Source of the DNA: Bacteroidetes bacterium HGW-Bacteroidetes-10
GTDB taxonomy: Bacteria > Bacteroidota > Bacteroidia > Bacteroidales > UBA932
Assembly (NCBI GenBank): GCA_002842695.1
Contig: PHDT01000003.1
Location: 1-64,000 of the forward strand
Length of the DNA: 64,000 nucleotides
Direction: 5' to 3'
Shown: one piece after another, positions 1-8,401 of the stretch
Numbering within the stretch: the first letter of the stretch is position 1
How the letters are laid out: every line of letters starts with the position of its first letter
Program-made: the position numbers and the translations under genes
The notes under the pieces: generated by a model
The model's input: the letters and a program-made list of their open reading frames with translations, nothing else
Told to the model about the DNA's origin: nothing
The model's database searches: none

Positions 1-838
1 CTGAGTAGCCATATTGCAAAAGAATTTTTTTTGTCTCATCACCTAACGCCTCATTTATCTCCATAAACATTCTCCCTCCAGGCCGAAGTAAATACAAGCC
101 CCACTCTGCCAAGGCTTTATAAAATATAAGCGGATTCTCATCGGGTACAAAAAGGGCTTCTTCAGGTTCAAAATCCAGAACATTTTTATGCATCAATATC
201 CTCTCTGTCTGCCGGATATAGGGTGGATTACTTACAAGAATATCCAGAGTCCCGGCCTCAATTACAGCCTGTGACAAAGGTTTCTCAAGCAAATCGGCAT
301 AAAAGGCGGCCGGTACAGTGGAAAGAGATTCCTGACCTGAACTTTTCATACAAAGTGAATTGATATTCTCCCCTGTTACCTCAAGTGCCACAGGAGAAAT
401 ATCGCAAAGAAAAACCTCGCTTTGCGGGAGCTCACACGCCAGTGAGATTCCAATACATCCGGAACCGCATGCAGCATCAAGTATCCTCAAACGGCTGCCC
501 TCTGCACATCTTTTAACCATAAGTACCAGCTCCTCAGTCTCGGGGCGGGGAATCAGCACACCCTCCCTTACGGCAAACTCTCTTCCTAAAAACTCCTGCA
601 CACCCGTTACATACTGGAGAGGTCTTCCCTTTTTCAAATCTTCCGAAGCCTCTGCCAGTCTCTGCAAAAAGCGATCTTCAATCTCCTTTCCCGGCTCAGT
701 TATATATGCATACTGAGATAATCCGCATACATCTTCCAGCAGCCGGAGAGCAATTGAGCGGGCCTCCCTTGCTCCGTAAAGAGAGTCAAGTTCGCCTGTG
801 AGCTGGTCTGTGTAATATTTGTAAGTGGGCATTGGCAT
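1..838 (-). CDS. prmC: Release factor glutamine methyltransferase PrmC (3' end cut by window)
   Basis: Methylates the glutamine of the GGQ motif in peptide-chain release factors, using S-adenosylmethionine, in the cytoplasm. The reading frame runs leftward off the window edge, so the last residues are missing. The N-terminal helical domain (about the first 80 residues) contains the LIPRPETEELV signature of the HemK family. Next come an SAM-binding segment (LDAACGSGCIGISLA) and the catalytic NPPY in SNPPYIRQ. I chose the ATG at 838; a second ATG six bases inside (MPTYK) is equally possible. A TACCTTTG box lies only about 10 nt upstream, so the leader would be very short. It is divergent from the DUF4153 gene. 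Family assignment is secure. Confidence 0.93.
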   Translation of the reverse strand, partial: MPMPTYKYYTDQLTGELDSLYGAREARSIALRLLEDVCGLSQYAYITEPGKEIEDRFLQRLAEASEDLKKGRPLQYVTGVQEFLGREFAVREGVLIPRPETEELVLMVKRCAEGSRLRILDAACGSGCIGISLACELPQSEVFLCDISPVALEVTGENINSLCMKSSGQESLSTVPAAFYADLLEKPLSQAVIEAGTLDILVSNPPYIRQTERILMHKNVLDFEPEEALFVPDENPLIFYKALAEWGLYLLRPGGRMFMEINEALGDETKKILLQYGYS

Positions 839-848
839 TATTTGAATA

Positions 849-856
849 CAAAGGTA
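849..856 (-). promoter_or_regulatory. Putative Bacteroidota -7 box for prmC
   Basis: The minus strand reads TACCTTTG here, matching the TAnnTTTG consensus. No convincing TTTG is seen 18-21 nt further upstream. If used, transcription would start only a few bases before the prmC ATG. Confidence 0.35.
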
Positions 857-898
857 GATTTTTTTATAACTTGCATAATCATTAAACCTAAACCTGAT

Positions 899-2569
899 AT
901 GAAAACAAACATGAGGAAGTTTGCCGGGGAACTAACCGTCACACTTCTGAGGAACCCTGTGGAGACCATACTCTCCCTGGCTCTGTTAACGCTTTCTGTA
1001 TTAACATGGAAAGAGGTTCTGGATACAAAACTGGGGGAAAATGTACTTCTTGCCCCTCTCTTTTTCACCATCTCTTTTGTTCTCAACAGGCTTGGAAGAG
1101 AGCACAGGAGTTTCAGAATACTATACCTGCTCTCCCTGCTGCAGGGCATTGTTCTCTTTACTGTTGAAGCAGCAGGATGGGTAAGCTCTCCCGCTTATCT
1201 TGCCTCACTGGTTATTGCAGTTACTCTGGTTGCTTCTTACAAATTCATAAAGGACAATACAGCCTTTGTGCGAAACTTTATTGCATATTCCAGAGAGATA
1301 ATTTTTGCCCTTATAATTGCAACAGCAATTTTCCTCTCATTTCTGGCCATATTCTACTCGGTTTCATACCTCTTTGGAATTTTTGAAGAGAGTCTCAGGG
1401 ACATAAGCTTCTATACATCCACTACCTGCTACCTCTTTATTGCGCCTGTTGCTTTTCTGCACCTCAACTCAAAAGCAGGTGAGGATGAAGAGAAGCGTCT
1501 TGGAATAAAGATTTTCAGAATTTTTGAACTTGTAATAAACTACATTCTCTCACCGGCTCTGTTCATTTACACAATAATTCTCTATGTTTACATTGCCGGC
1601 ATAATCATAGATATGTCACTGCCAAAGGGCAACCTTGCATATATGGTAATCGCCTTTGTGATCTCCTTCTTTACAATAAAATCAATCCTGCCCCTGCTTG
1701 AAAGAGCACTGTTTGTAAGAATATTCGAGTCTGCAAGCCTTATCTCTATCCCTCCTCTCGCAATATTCTGGATAGGTACAATTTACAGAATCTCTGAATA
1801 TGGTTTTACTGCAGGTCGGATTTATCTCATAATTTGCGGAGTAATTCTCTCTGTGTCTGTTATCCTCTATCTCTTCCGACATATGGGGCATCTGATATAT
1901 GTTGCGTGGATCACTATAGTATTGCTTGCCGCATTCACATACATCAGGCCAGTTTCTGCAAAACAGATTGGAATTAATTCTCAGCTTAAGGTTATGGCGG
2001 CTTTGGCCAATGATCTTAAAATTTCAACAGATGAGGGAAAACTTTTTGTTCCTGCCCAGTTACATACAGACTCAACAGAGGTAAAAAAATTTGAAAGGCT
2101 CAGCAATGTATTCAGATACCTGACAAAGGAACTTGGAGAGGAGAGGATGAAGGAGTTGTACGGCTACAGTAACAGAAGCGAACTTAAAACCTTTGTGGGA
2201 GAAAAGTTCCGCATAACCTGCGCTGTTGAGCAATATGTCCTTGAGCGAACAAAAAGATCTTTTCCTGTTGAAGGATATTCTAAATCATATATTGAAATAA
2301 ACTGCAGAATAGATTCAGACTCGCTTTTTGTAACCGACTCAAAAGACAGCCTTCTTTTAAAAATTCCAAACAGGCTTCTTGAAGAGTTCTCGGTGGTTGC
2401 GCTGGAAACGAGAGATTCATTACTTAAAGCAGGAATAAGGCCATGCAATACTATTGACTCAATGCTCAACTTCCGTTTTGGGGAATTCATGCTTCCAGTT
2501 AACTATATGAGCATATCTGCTGAGGGAACAATAACTTCACTGTTCGCAACAAACCTCCTGACCAGGTAG
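899..2569 (+). CDS. DUF4153-type integral membrane protein
   Basis: Protein of 556 residues with about ten hydrophobic segments in the first two thirds and a soluble C-terminal third. The core segment with ILSPALFIYTIILYVYI and the following SLPKGNLAYMV resembles the DUF4153 family, common and uncharacterised in Bacteroidota. The frame is open back to a TTG at 842, but the ATG at 899 (MKTNMRKF) is the natural start; the ATG at 911 is an alternative. It stands alone between divergent prmC and convergent phosphoesterase (12 nt between stops). The function is not known; the inner-membrane location is inferred from the hydrophobic segments. Confidence 0.7.
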   Translation: MKTNMRKFAGELTVTLLRNPVETILSLALLTLSVLTWKEVLDTKLGENVLLAPLFFTISFVLNRLGREHRSFRILYLLSLLQGIVLFTVEAAGWVSSPAYLASLVIAVTLVASYKFIKDNTAFVRNFIAYSREIIFALIIATAIFLSFLAIFYSVSYLFGIFEESLRDISFYTSTTCYLFIAPVAFLHLNSKAGEDEEKRLGIKIFRIFELVINYILSPALFIYTIILYVYIAGIIIDMSLPKGNLAYMVIAFVISFFTIKSILPLLERALFVRIFESASLISIPPLAIFWIGTIYRISEYGFTAGRIYLIICGVILSVSVILYLFRHMGHLIYVAWITIVLLAAFTYIRPVSAKQIGINSQLKVMAALANDLKISTDEGKLFVPAQLHTDSTEVKKFERLSNVFRYLTKELGEERMKELYGYSNRSELKTFVGEKFRITCAVEQYVLERTKRSFPVEGYSKSYIEINCRIDSDSLFVTDSKDSLLLKIPNRLLEEFSVVALETRDSLLKAGIRPCNTIDSMLNFRFGEFMLPVNYMSISAEGTITSLFATNLLTR

Positions 2570-2581
2570 TCTTAAGTTAAA

Positions 2582-4948
2582 TCAGATTCTGATTGCCCAA
2601 ATGTTACCGGCAAAATCGGCAGCATAGAGTATTCCGTTGTCTATTACAGGAGTACCCAGCAGGGGCATGCCTGCATTAAGTCTCCAGCGGAAGACTCCTG
2701 TTCGCGCCTCTGCACAGTAGATATATCCGTCACTGGCACCAAAGTAGACATTATCGCCGTGCATAACCACACCCCCTTCAACTGTCATCTGAAAATCCTT
2801 TGTATAAGGAGCTGTATAAAGAATCGCCGGATTGGTCTTAAAGTTCCAGATCTCACGGTAATCTTTTGTGCGGTCGAAGGCAGCAACTCCCTTGTCTGAT
2901 GTGCCTGTTATGTAATATTTATCTGTTACAAGTGGCCTGGAATTGCTGTTAACCGTATAGGCAATTTTGTGCTTTAGCAGCTCTTCACCTGTGCGGGGAT
3001 TAACCTGTGTAATGTAGTTCGGGGAAGAATAGAAGAGACTTCCGTCAAAGGCAACAGGCGAGTTATCTGCAATTCTTGTATCGTCATCCCTTTTCTCCCA
3101 CAGAAGCTTTCCTGATGAAGCATCATGTGCAAATCTTCCTGTCCAGTAGGCAGCAGTGAGAAGAACACCCGATCCTTTTTCAACAACGGGCGATGCTACT
3201 GTTGAGACTCCGCCTTTCCACCCCTCGTTAACCCAGATAACCTTACCGTCCGAAACTCTCAGTGCTGTAAGAAATGCACCCTGGCCGGCATAAAGAACTC
3301 CGTCATGAACAGTTACGCCCTGTGTGTAAACTGGATGAACAGAGCCGCTTCTGAGCTCTCTTGACCATTTGAGAGTGCCTTTTTCTGCGTCAAGTGCATA
3401 AACTCTTCCCTCAACATCTGCCGCAAACAGTACTCCATCCCACATTGCCATTGAATTTTTGACCGAATTCAAAGTTTTGAAAGTCCAGATTGTTTTGCCG
3501 CTCTTTTTATCCAGAGCAGTGATTGCTGCAACTTTCGAACTGTCATCATCTGTAGTTGCACAAATAACCAGCTTCTCAGTTGTTACAGGAGAGGTCATAA
3601 ATATTGGTGCGCCAATATTTGCACTCCAGAGAATCCGGGGCTCCTTTGAATTGTCGGAGTATATATCTCCAAATGCAAATTCGGCCGGTTTTGTTATAAC
3701 GGAGCCATCAGAAAACTGAGCCTTCACCAATATGGATCTAAGCTCGTCACTCTTTCTGGCAGCAGAGACCGGGATAATTCCTGTCCAGGTAAAATTTCCG
3801 GCTTTAACCAGCTTATACTCTTTTTTACCGGCAATTGCCCATGCAGAGGTCACATTTGACGGAGTATCATAAAGTGAGGCAACTACCTTTATGCCGATTC
3901 TCTCCCCTCCGAAAATGGACCATCCCTGCGAACCTCTCTCCCTGAAGGCAGTAGCTCTCATGTGCTTGTCCAGCGGGGAGTAGACCAGCTGACTTTTTAA
4001 ATCACCGGCCGGGCTGAATGTGATAAGTCTGAATGACGATGGTGAATGGTCTATCCCTCCTTTATTGGGCGACATGGTAGATATTGTTGCCACTCCCCCC
4101 TTAAGAGTTTTGTGGTAGAGATTTGTATGGTAGTGGCCGTAAAGATATGCCTTCAGGTTGTAAGCCAGAAGATCCAGCTCCATCTTCTCTGTTTTGAGCA
4201 CAAAATTCTCTGCAAAACCAACCAGATGGTGGTCAAAAATCACAACCGGAGTTCCCGGAGCTATCGATTCAAGATCCTTTTTCAACCATGAATATACATC
4301 GTCAGGGGTAAAGTTTGTCTTCCTGTCTCCGTAGAGAACCGGAAGGTTTACAAAGTGAACTCCTCCGGAATTGAAAGAGTACCAAACCGGACCAAACAGT
4401 GTTTCGTAAAGCTCCTCACCGTATGTCCCGTCAACCAGGTCATGGTTTCCAAGAGTATAAACAGCTCTTACACCCAAATTTTTGGACATAAGCTCTGCGG
4501 CGTGAAATCTCATTCCCTTTTCGTAACATATATCGCCGTTGAATACAACAAAAGCCGGCTTCACACTCGAGACGTAACTTTTGAAAAGCGTTACCCAGTC
4601 TTTGTATACACTGGCCTCTGTATCACTGAGGTGAATAAAGGTATTTGGAACCTTTTCGGCCTTTACAAGAGTAAAATTATACTCTGCTCCCTCGCCTATC
4701 TTCTGATAGAAAGAGCCTTCATGGTCGTGTCCGTTTGGAGTTGAGACAAAAATGAACTTTGCTTTTGGATTCGTATCAAAAAAGTAGCTTCCGGATGCAT
4801 CGCTCCTAACAACGGTGTACCCGTCAGAAACAACAACCCCCTCTATTCCTGCCCCCTTCGCATCCAGCACTTTTCCGGTTATCCACTGCTGAGCTCCCGC
4901 AAACGGAGAAATTAAAAGTAAAGCAAATAAAAGGGCCCTGAATTTCAT
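2582..4948 (-). CDS. Secreted metallophosphoesterase fused to a PQQ-type beta-propeller
   Basis: Protein of 788 residues, probably periplasmic. A signal peptide (ending near FAGAQQ) is followed by a small carboxypeptidase-regulatory-like beta domain (about 22-95), a calcineurin-like phosphoesterase domain (about 102-300), a linker/C-terminal phosphoesterase domain, and from about residue 430 a run of PQQ-like propeller blades (repeated patterns such as GKTIWTF, GTLKWSREL, GKLLWEK, GVFRWRL). Metal motifs GDICYEKG, GNHD (167-170), DHH and GHYH are present. The first motif reads SDTEAS, so the usual DxH histidine is Glu (E111). The start overlaps the stop of ddl by 4 nt, so the two are co-transcribed. 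Substrate unknown; a cell-envelope phosphoester is a guess from the pbp1A-ddl context. Confidence 0.82.
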   Translation of the reverse strand: MKFRALLFALLLISPFAGAQQWITGKVLDAKGAGIEGVVVSDGYTVVRSDASGSYFFDTNPKAKFIFVSTPNGHDHEGSFYQKIGEGAEYNFTLVKAEKVPNTFIHLSDTEASVYKDWVTLFKSYVSSVKPAFVVFNGDICYEKGMRFHAAELMSKNLGVRAVYTLGNHDLVDGTYGEELYETLFGPVWYSFNSGGVHFVNLPVLYGDRKTNFTPDDVYSWLKKDLESIAPGTPVVIFDHHLVGFAENFVLKTEKMELDLLAYNLKAYLYGHYHTNLYHKTLKGGVATISTMSPNKGGIDHSPSSFRLITFSPAGDLKSQLVYSPLDKHMRATAFRERGSQGWSIFGGERIGIKVVASLYDTPSNVTSAWAIAGKKEYKLVKAGNFTWTGIIPVSAARKSDELRSILVKAQFSDGSVITKPAEFAFGDIYSDNSKEPRILWSANIGAPIFMTSPVTTEKLVICATTDDDSSKVAAITALDKKSGKTIWTFKTLNSVKNSMAMWDGVLFAADVEGRVYALDAEKGTLKWSRELRSGSVHPVYTQGVTVHDGVLYAGQGAFLTALRVSDGKVIWVNEGWKGGVSTVASPVVEKGSGVLLTAAYWTGRFAHDASSGKLLWEKRDDDTRIADNSPVAFDGSLFYSSPNYITQVNPRTGEELLKHKIAYTVNSNSRPLVTDKYYITGTSDKGVAAFDRTKDYREIWNFKTNPAILYTAPYTKDFQMTVEGGVVMHGDNVYFGASDGYIYCAEARTGVFRWRLNAGMPLLGTPVIDNGILYAADFAGNIWAIRI

Positions 4949-5922
4949 GATGTAAGAGTTGTTTCCAGAATTTTCGTTAAAAATTCCCCTATTGTCATGC
5001 CTGCTGCCCTTACCTGCTGAGGAACAAGGCTCATCTCGGTCATGCCGGGAACTGTATTGATTTCAAGGAAGAAAATTTCCTCCCCGCGAATAATGTAATC
5101 TACTCTTACCACCCCGGCGCAGCCAAGGTAGCGGTATATTTTATGTGTAATATCAACAATCTTTTTGTTTAGCTCAATTGAAATATGAGCAGGACAAATC
5201 TCTTTGGATGCTCCAAGATATTTGGCTTCATAGTCAAAGAATTCGTTGTCCGGAATAATCTCGGTAACCGGCAGTCTTACAAGTTTACCATCTGCCTCAA
5301 AGACTCCGTTTGTCATCTCTCTTCCTGCTATGTACTCCTCAACCAGCACGGTTTCTCCTTCGAGCAGAGCCTCATTTATTGCACTCACCAGATCCTCTTC
5401 TCTCTTAACCTTGGTGACTCCAAAACTGCTTCCGCCCACATTTGGCTTAACGAACAGCGGCAGACCCAGTCTGGATATAATTTCGGATGTACTGTAATTA
5501 TCTCTTTTGTGAAGAAGAACTTCGCGGGCCATCTTCACGCCTGTGTCACGCAGATAGCACTTGCAGGCATATTTATCGAACGAAATTGCCGAAACAGTAG
5601 ATGAACAGGTTGTGTACGGAACGCCAACCATCTCAAGATATGCCTGAAGCAGTCCGTTTTCACCCGGTGTTCCGTGAATCATGATAAGAGCAACATCAAA
5701 GCTGACCTTCACACCCCCGTCTGTATAGGAGAAATCAGATTTGTCAATCTGAACAGAACCTCCGGACGGAGTAAGAACATTCCAGTCCCTTCCCTTAAGC
5801 ATTACTTCATGAACTTCGAACAGATTTCTGTCCAGATGTGCAGAGACATGTCTGCCGCTTTTAACGGAGACCTCTGCCTCCGAAGAATCTCCCCCGTAAA
5901 TGAGGGCTACTACCTTCTTCAT
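4945..5922 (-). CDS. ddl: D-alanine--D-alanine ligase
   Basis: Joins two D-alanines with ATP for the peptidoglycan stem peptide, in the cytoplasm. At 325 residues it has normal length. Visible ATP-grasp features: N-terminal MKKVVALIYGGDSSEAEVS, HGTPGENG, the LPLFVKPNVGGSSFGV ATP-binding segment, EEYIAGREM, and the metal-binding stretch FLEINTVPGMTEMS near the C-terminus. It lies 17 nt downstream of the pbp1A stop and overlaps the phosphoesterase start by 4 nt, so the three read as one operon. Identity is secure. Confidence 0.96.
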   Translation of the reverse strand: MKKVVALIYGGDSSEAEVSVKSGRHVSAHLDRNLFEVHEVMLKGRDWNVLTPSGGSVQIDKSDFSYTDGGVKVSFDVALIMIHGTPGENGLLQAYLEMVGVPYTTCSSTVSAISFDKYACKCYLRDTGVKMAREVLLHKRDNYSTSEIISRLGLPLFVKPNVGGSSFGVTKVKREEDLVSAINEALLEGETVLVEEYIAGREMTNGVFEADGKLVRLPVTEIIPDNEFFDYEAKYLGASKEICPAHISIELNKKIVDITHKIYRYLGCAGVVRVDYIIRGEEIFFLEINTVPGMTEMSLVPQQVRAAGMTIGEFLTKILETTLTS

Positions 5923-5939
5923 CCTTTTGGTTTAAAGTA

Positions 5940-8291
5940 TTAATGGAAAAACGGGTCATTTGTCATGGCATTGCTGTCAAGCTCATCATCGCTGCCGTTA
6001 CAGTTAAGCTGAGCGGAAAATCCGGGAGGTGCCGTAAAGACATCCCTGTCAGTTATTCCCAGCGACTGATCTGCAAGAACCTTCTGCATAAACAAACCCC
6101 ATATAGGAAGTGCCATATTTGAGCCACCTCCAAGAGCAAGACCCTCAAAATGGACCTGACGATCCTCTGCACCCACCCAGACGCCGGCAGTCAGTTTAGG
6201 AACATATCCTATAAACCATCCGTCGGACTGGTCGTTTGTTGTACCTGTCTTACCTGCAATTGGTCCTGTGGGTACATATTTATACCTGAGTCTGGCAGCC
6301 GTACCTTCGTTAACAACACCCTGCATAAGATTAACCATCAGGTAGGCCGTCGATTCACTTATCGCCTCCTTTTTCCTTCCGCTGAAACTTCCAAGCACAT
6401 TACCGGCCTTGTCCTCAATTCTCAGAACAAATGTAGGCTCAACATGCACTCCTCTGCTCGGGTATGTGTTATATGCACCCACCATTTCAAAGAGGGTGAT
6501 ATCTGCAGGGCCAAGGCAAAGCGAGACCACAGGATCCAGATAACTGTTTATACCAAGTCTTCTTGCCATATCTACCATGGCAAAGGGACCAAACTGTTTC
6601 ATCAGGTATGCCGATATGTTATTCGAACTCTTTGTCAGACCCCATTTAAGGGTAACTGTTTTACCTATCCATTCAGGTTTGTCTGTACTTTCAGGAGTCC
6701 ATGTTGTGTCCCCCACAATAAAAGTCTGGGGAACATTAACAACCTTGTCGCAAGGGGTGAAGCCCTCCTGCATTGCAAGAGTGTAGAGGAATGGTTTTAT
6801 GGTAGAGCCCACCTGGCGTTTTGCCTGGCGCGCATTGTCATACTTGAAATACCGGTAGTTTGGACCGCCAACATATGCCCTTACAAACCCGGTCTGCGGC
6901 TCCATTGCCATGAAAGAGGCACGCAGGAATGATTTATAATATTTGATTGAATCGTTTGGAGTCATTACTGTATCTATGTATCCGGCTCCCTTCCATGAGA
7001 AGACAGTCATGCCGGCAGGTTTATTGAAAGTAGCTTCAATCTCCTTGTCACTTAGCCCCTCCTCTTTAAGCATTCTCCATCTGTCACTCCATCTGCGGGC
7101 CTGTTTCATTATACTTTCAGATACATTTTTTGGGACATCGTTTGAAAAAGGTCTGTTGTTTTTCCATTTAAGTTCCCTGAAAAATGCAGGTTGCAGGTCT
7201 TTTCCAAGGTGCTCCGCAACAGCCTCCTCTGCATATCGCTGCATTTTGGAATTTATAGTTGTATAAATTTTGAGGCCATCCTTGTCAAGATTATACCTGG
7301 TTCCGTCCGGCTTAAGGTTCTTATTGAGCCAGCCGTAGAGAGGATCATCCCTCCAGAGAGTAGAGTCTGCACTGTAGTCTGCCCTCTGACGATAGTCTGC
7401 ACGAACAGGTTCATGTGCATTCATCACCCTGCGTAACATATCCCTGAAATAAGGGCCAAGACCTGAGTTGTGGTCCTGCTGAGTATATGCAAGCTTGATT
7501 GGAAGCTGAACTACTGAATCGTATGTGGCTCTGTCTATATATTTGTACTTGCGCATCTGGCTAAGTACATGGTTTCTCCTCTGCAGCGAAAGCTCCGGGT
7601 TAATTACAGGATTGAACCGGGTTGGTTTGTTTACCATTCCAACAAGAAGCGCACTCTCCTCAATTGTAAGCTCAGACGGGAGTTTTGCAAAGAATGTATT
7701 TGATGCGGCACGTATTCCGTATGCATTGCTCCCGAAGAAGACAGCATTCATGTACATGCTGAGTATCTCGTTTTTAGTGTAGTTTCTTTCCAGTTTGACT
7801 GCAGTAATCCATTCACGGAACTTGTTTACACCCAGCACTACCAGTTTTGCTCCAGGAATTCTGCTTCTGACAGTGTCTCTGGGGAAGAGAGTTTTTGCAA
7901 GTTGCTGAGTAAGTGTACTGCCTCCGCCTCCGGAACGTTTCTGTCCAAGGAGTATTGATTTCACTCCAACGCGTGCAAGACTTCTGAAGTCAATGCCGCT
8001 GTGACTCCTGAAGCGGGCATCCTCAGTTGCAATAACTGCAGAAACCAGACTTGGTGAGAGTTCGTCGAAAGTAACAAATGAGCGGTTCTCTATATGAAAG
8101 GTGGTAAGAATCTCTCCATCCTCTGAGATAATCTCTGTAGCAAGGTTGCTCTTTGGGTCTTCTAGCTCCTGAAACGATGGTATGTCTGCAAATATGCCCA
8201 CTAGCAAAAGTACAAACAAGAGAAGGGCAAAGGGTCCGAAAACTATAATTCTGAACCACTTCAGAAATTTATCTTTGTTTTTAATCTCCAT
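5940..8291 (-). CDS. mrcA: Class A penicillin-binding protein (PBP1A type)
   Basis: Bifunctional peptidoglycan synthase of 783 residues: glycosyltransferase plus DD-transpeptidase, anchored by one N-terminal membrane helix (about 13-35). The glycosyltransferase motifs EDARFRSHSGIDFRSLAR and GGGGSTLTQQLAK lie near residues 90-140. The transpeptidase motifs are SxxK in GSTIKPFLYT, SxN in SSNN and KTG in GKTGTTNDQSDGW. It is first in a leftward operon with ddl, linking precursor synthesis and polymerisation. It is divergent from topA; a TAATTTTG box sits 33 nt upstream of the start. Symbol given by type; Bacteroidota often name it pbp1A. Confidence 0.95.
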   Translation of the reverse strand: MEIKNKDKFLKWFRIIVFGPFALLLFVLLLVGIFADIPSFQELEDPKSNLATEIISEDGEILTTFHIENRSFVTFDELSPSLVSAVIATEDARFRSHSGIDFRSLARVGVKSILLGQKRSGGGGSTLTQQLAKTLFPRDTVRSRIPGAKLVVLGVNKFREWITAVKLERNYTKNEILSMYMNAVFFGSNAYGIRAASNTFFAKLPSELTIEESALLVGMVNKPTRFNPVINPELSLQRRNHVLSQMRKYKYIDRATYDSVVQLPIKLAYTQQDHNSGLGPYFRDMLRRVMNAHEPVRADYRQRADYSADSTLWRDDPLYGWLNKNLKPDGTRYNLDKDGLKIYTTINSKMQRYAEEAVAEHLGKDLQPAFFRELKWKNNRPFSNDVPKNVSESIMKQARRWSDRWRMLKEEGLSDKEIEATFNKPAGMTVFSWKGAGYIDTVMTPNDSIKYYKSFLRASFMAMEPQTGFVRAYVGGPNYRYFKYDNARQAKRQVGSTIKPFLYTLAMQEGFTPCDKVVNVPQTFIVGDTTWTPESTDKPEWIGKTVTLKWGLTKSSNNISAYLMKQFGPFAMVDMARRLGINSYLDPVVSLCLGPADITLFEMVGAYNTYPSRGVHVEPTFVLRIEDKAGNVLGSFSGRKKEAISESTAYLMVNLMQGVVNEGTAARLRYKYVPTGPIAGKTGTTNDQSDGWFIGYVPKLTAGVWVGAEDRQVHFEGLALGGGSNMALPIWGLFMQKVLADQSLGITDRDVFTAPPGFSAQLNCNGSDDELDSNAMTNDPFFH

Positions 8292-8323
8292 ATTCTACGC
8301 TGTATATAAGGTGTCTTAAAGGG

Positions 8324-8369
8324 CAAAATTAGGAATAAAAATTTTGATTATACCTTATTTTATACCTTA
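8324..8369. promoter_or_regulatory. Divergent pbp1A/topA control region with a direct repeat
   Basis: The minus strand carries TAATTTTG at 8324-8331, a fit to the -7 consensus for the pbp1A operon. Towards topA, the 10-mer TTATACCTTA occurs twice in direct orientation (8348-8357 and 8360-8369), spaced 12 bp apart, about one helical turn. This could be a protein-binding site, or chance in AT-rich DNA. No clear -33 TTTG was found for either gene. Confidence 0.3.
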
Positions 8370-8401
8370 CTTTGCAATCATCAAGGTTTATAACAGACGA
8401 T

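Noticed and set aside
842-898. Upstream extension of the DUF4153 protein from a TTG start
   Set aside because: The extension overlaps the divergent prmC promoter box and adds a non-typical segment; ATG 899 is preferred.
6150-6932. 260-residue plus-strand ORF inside pbp1A
   Set aside because: Antisense shadow of a well conserved gene; cysteine- and histidine-rich random composition.
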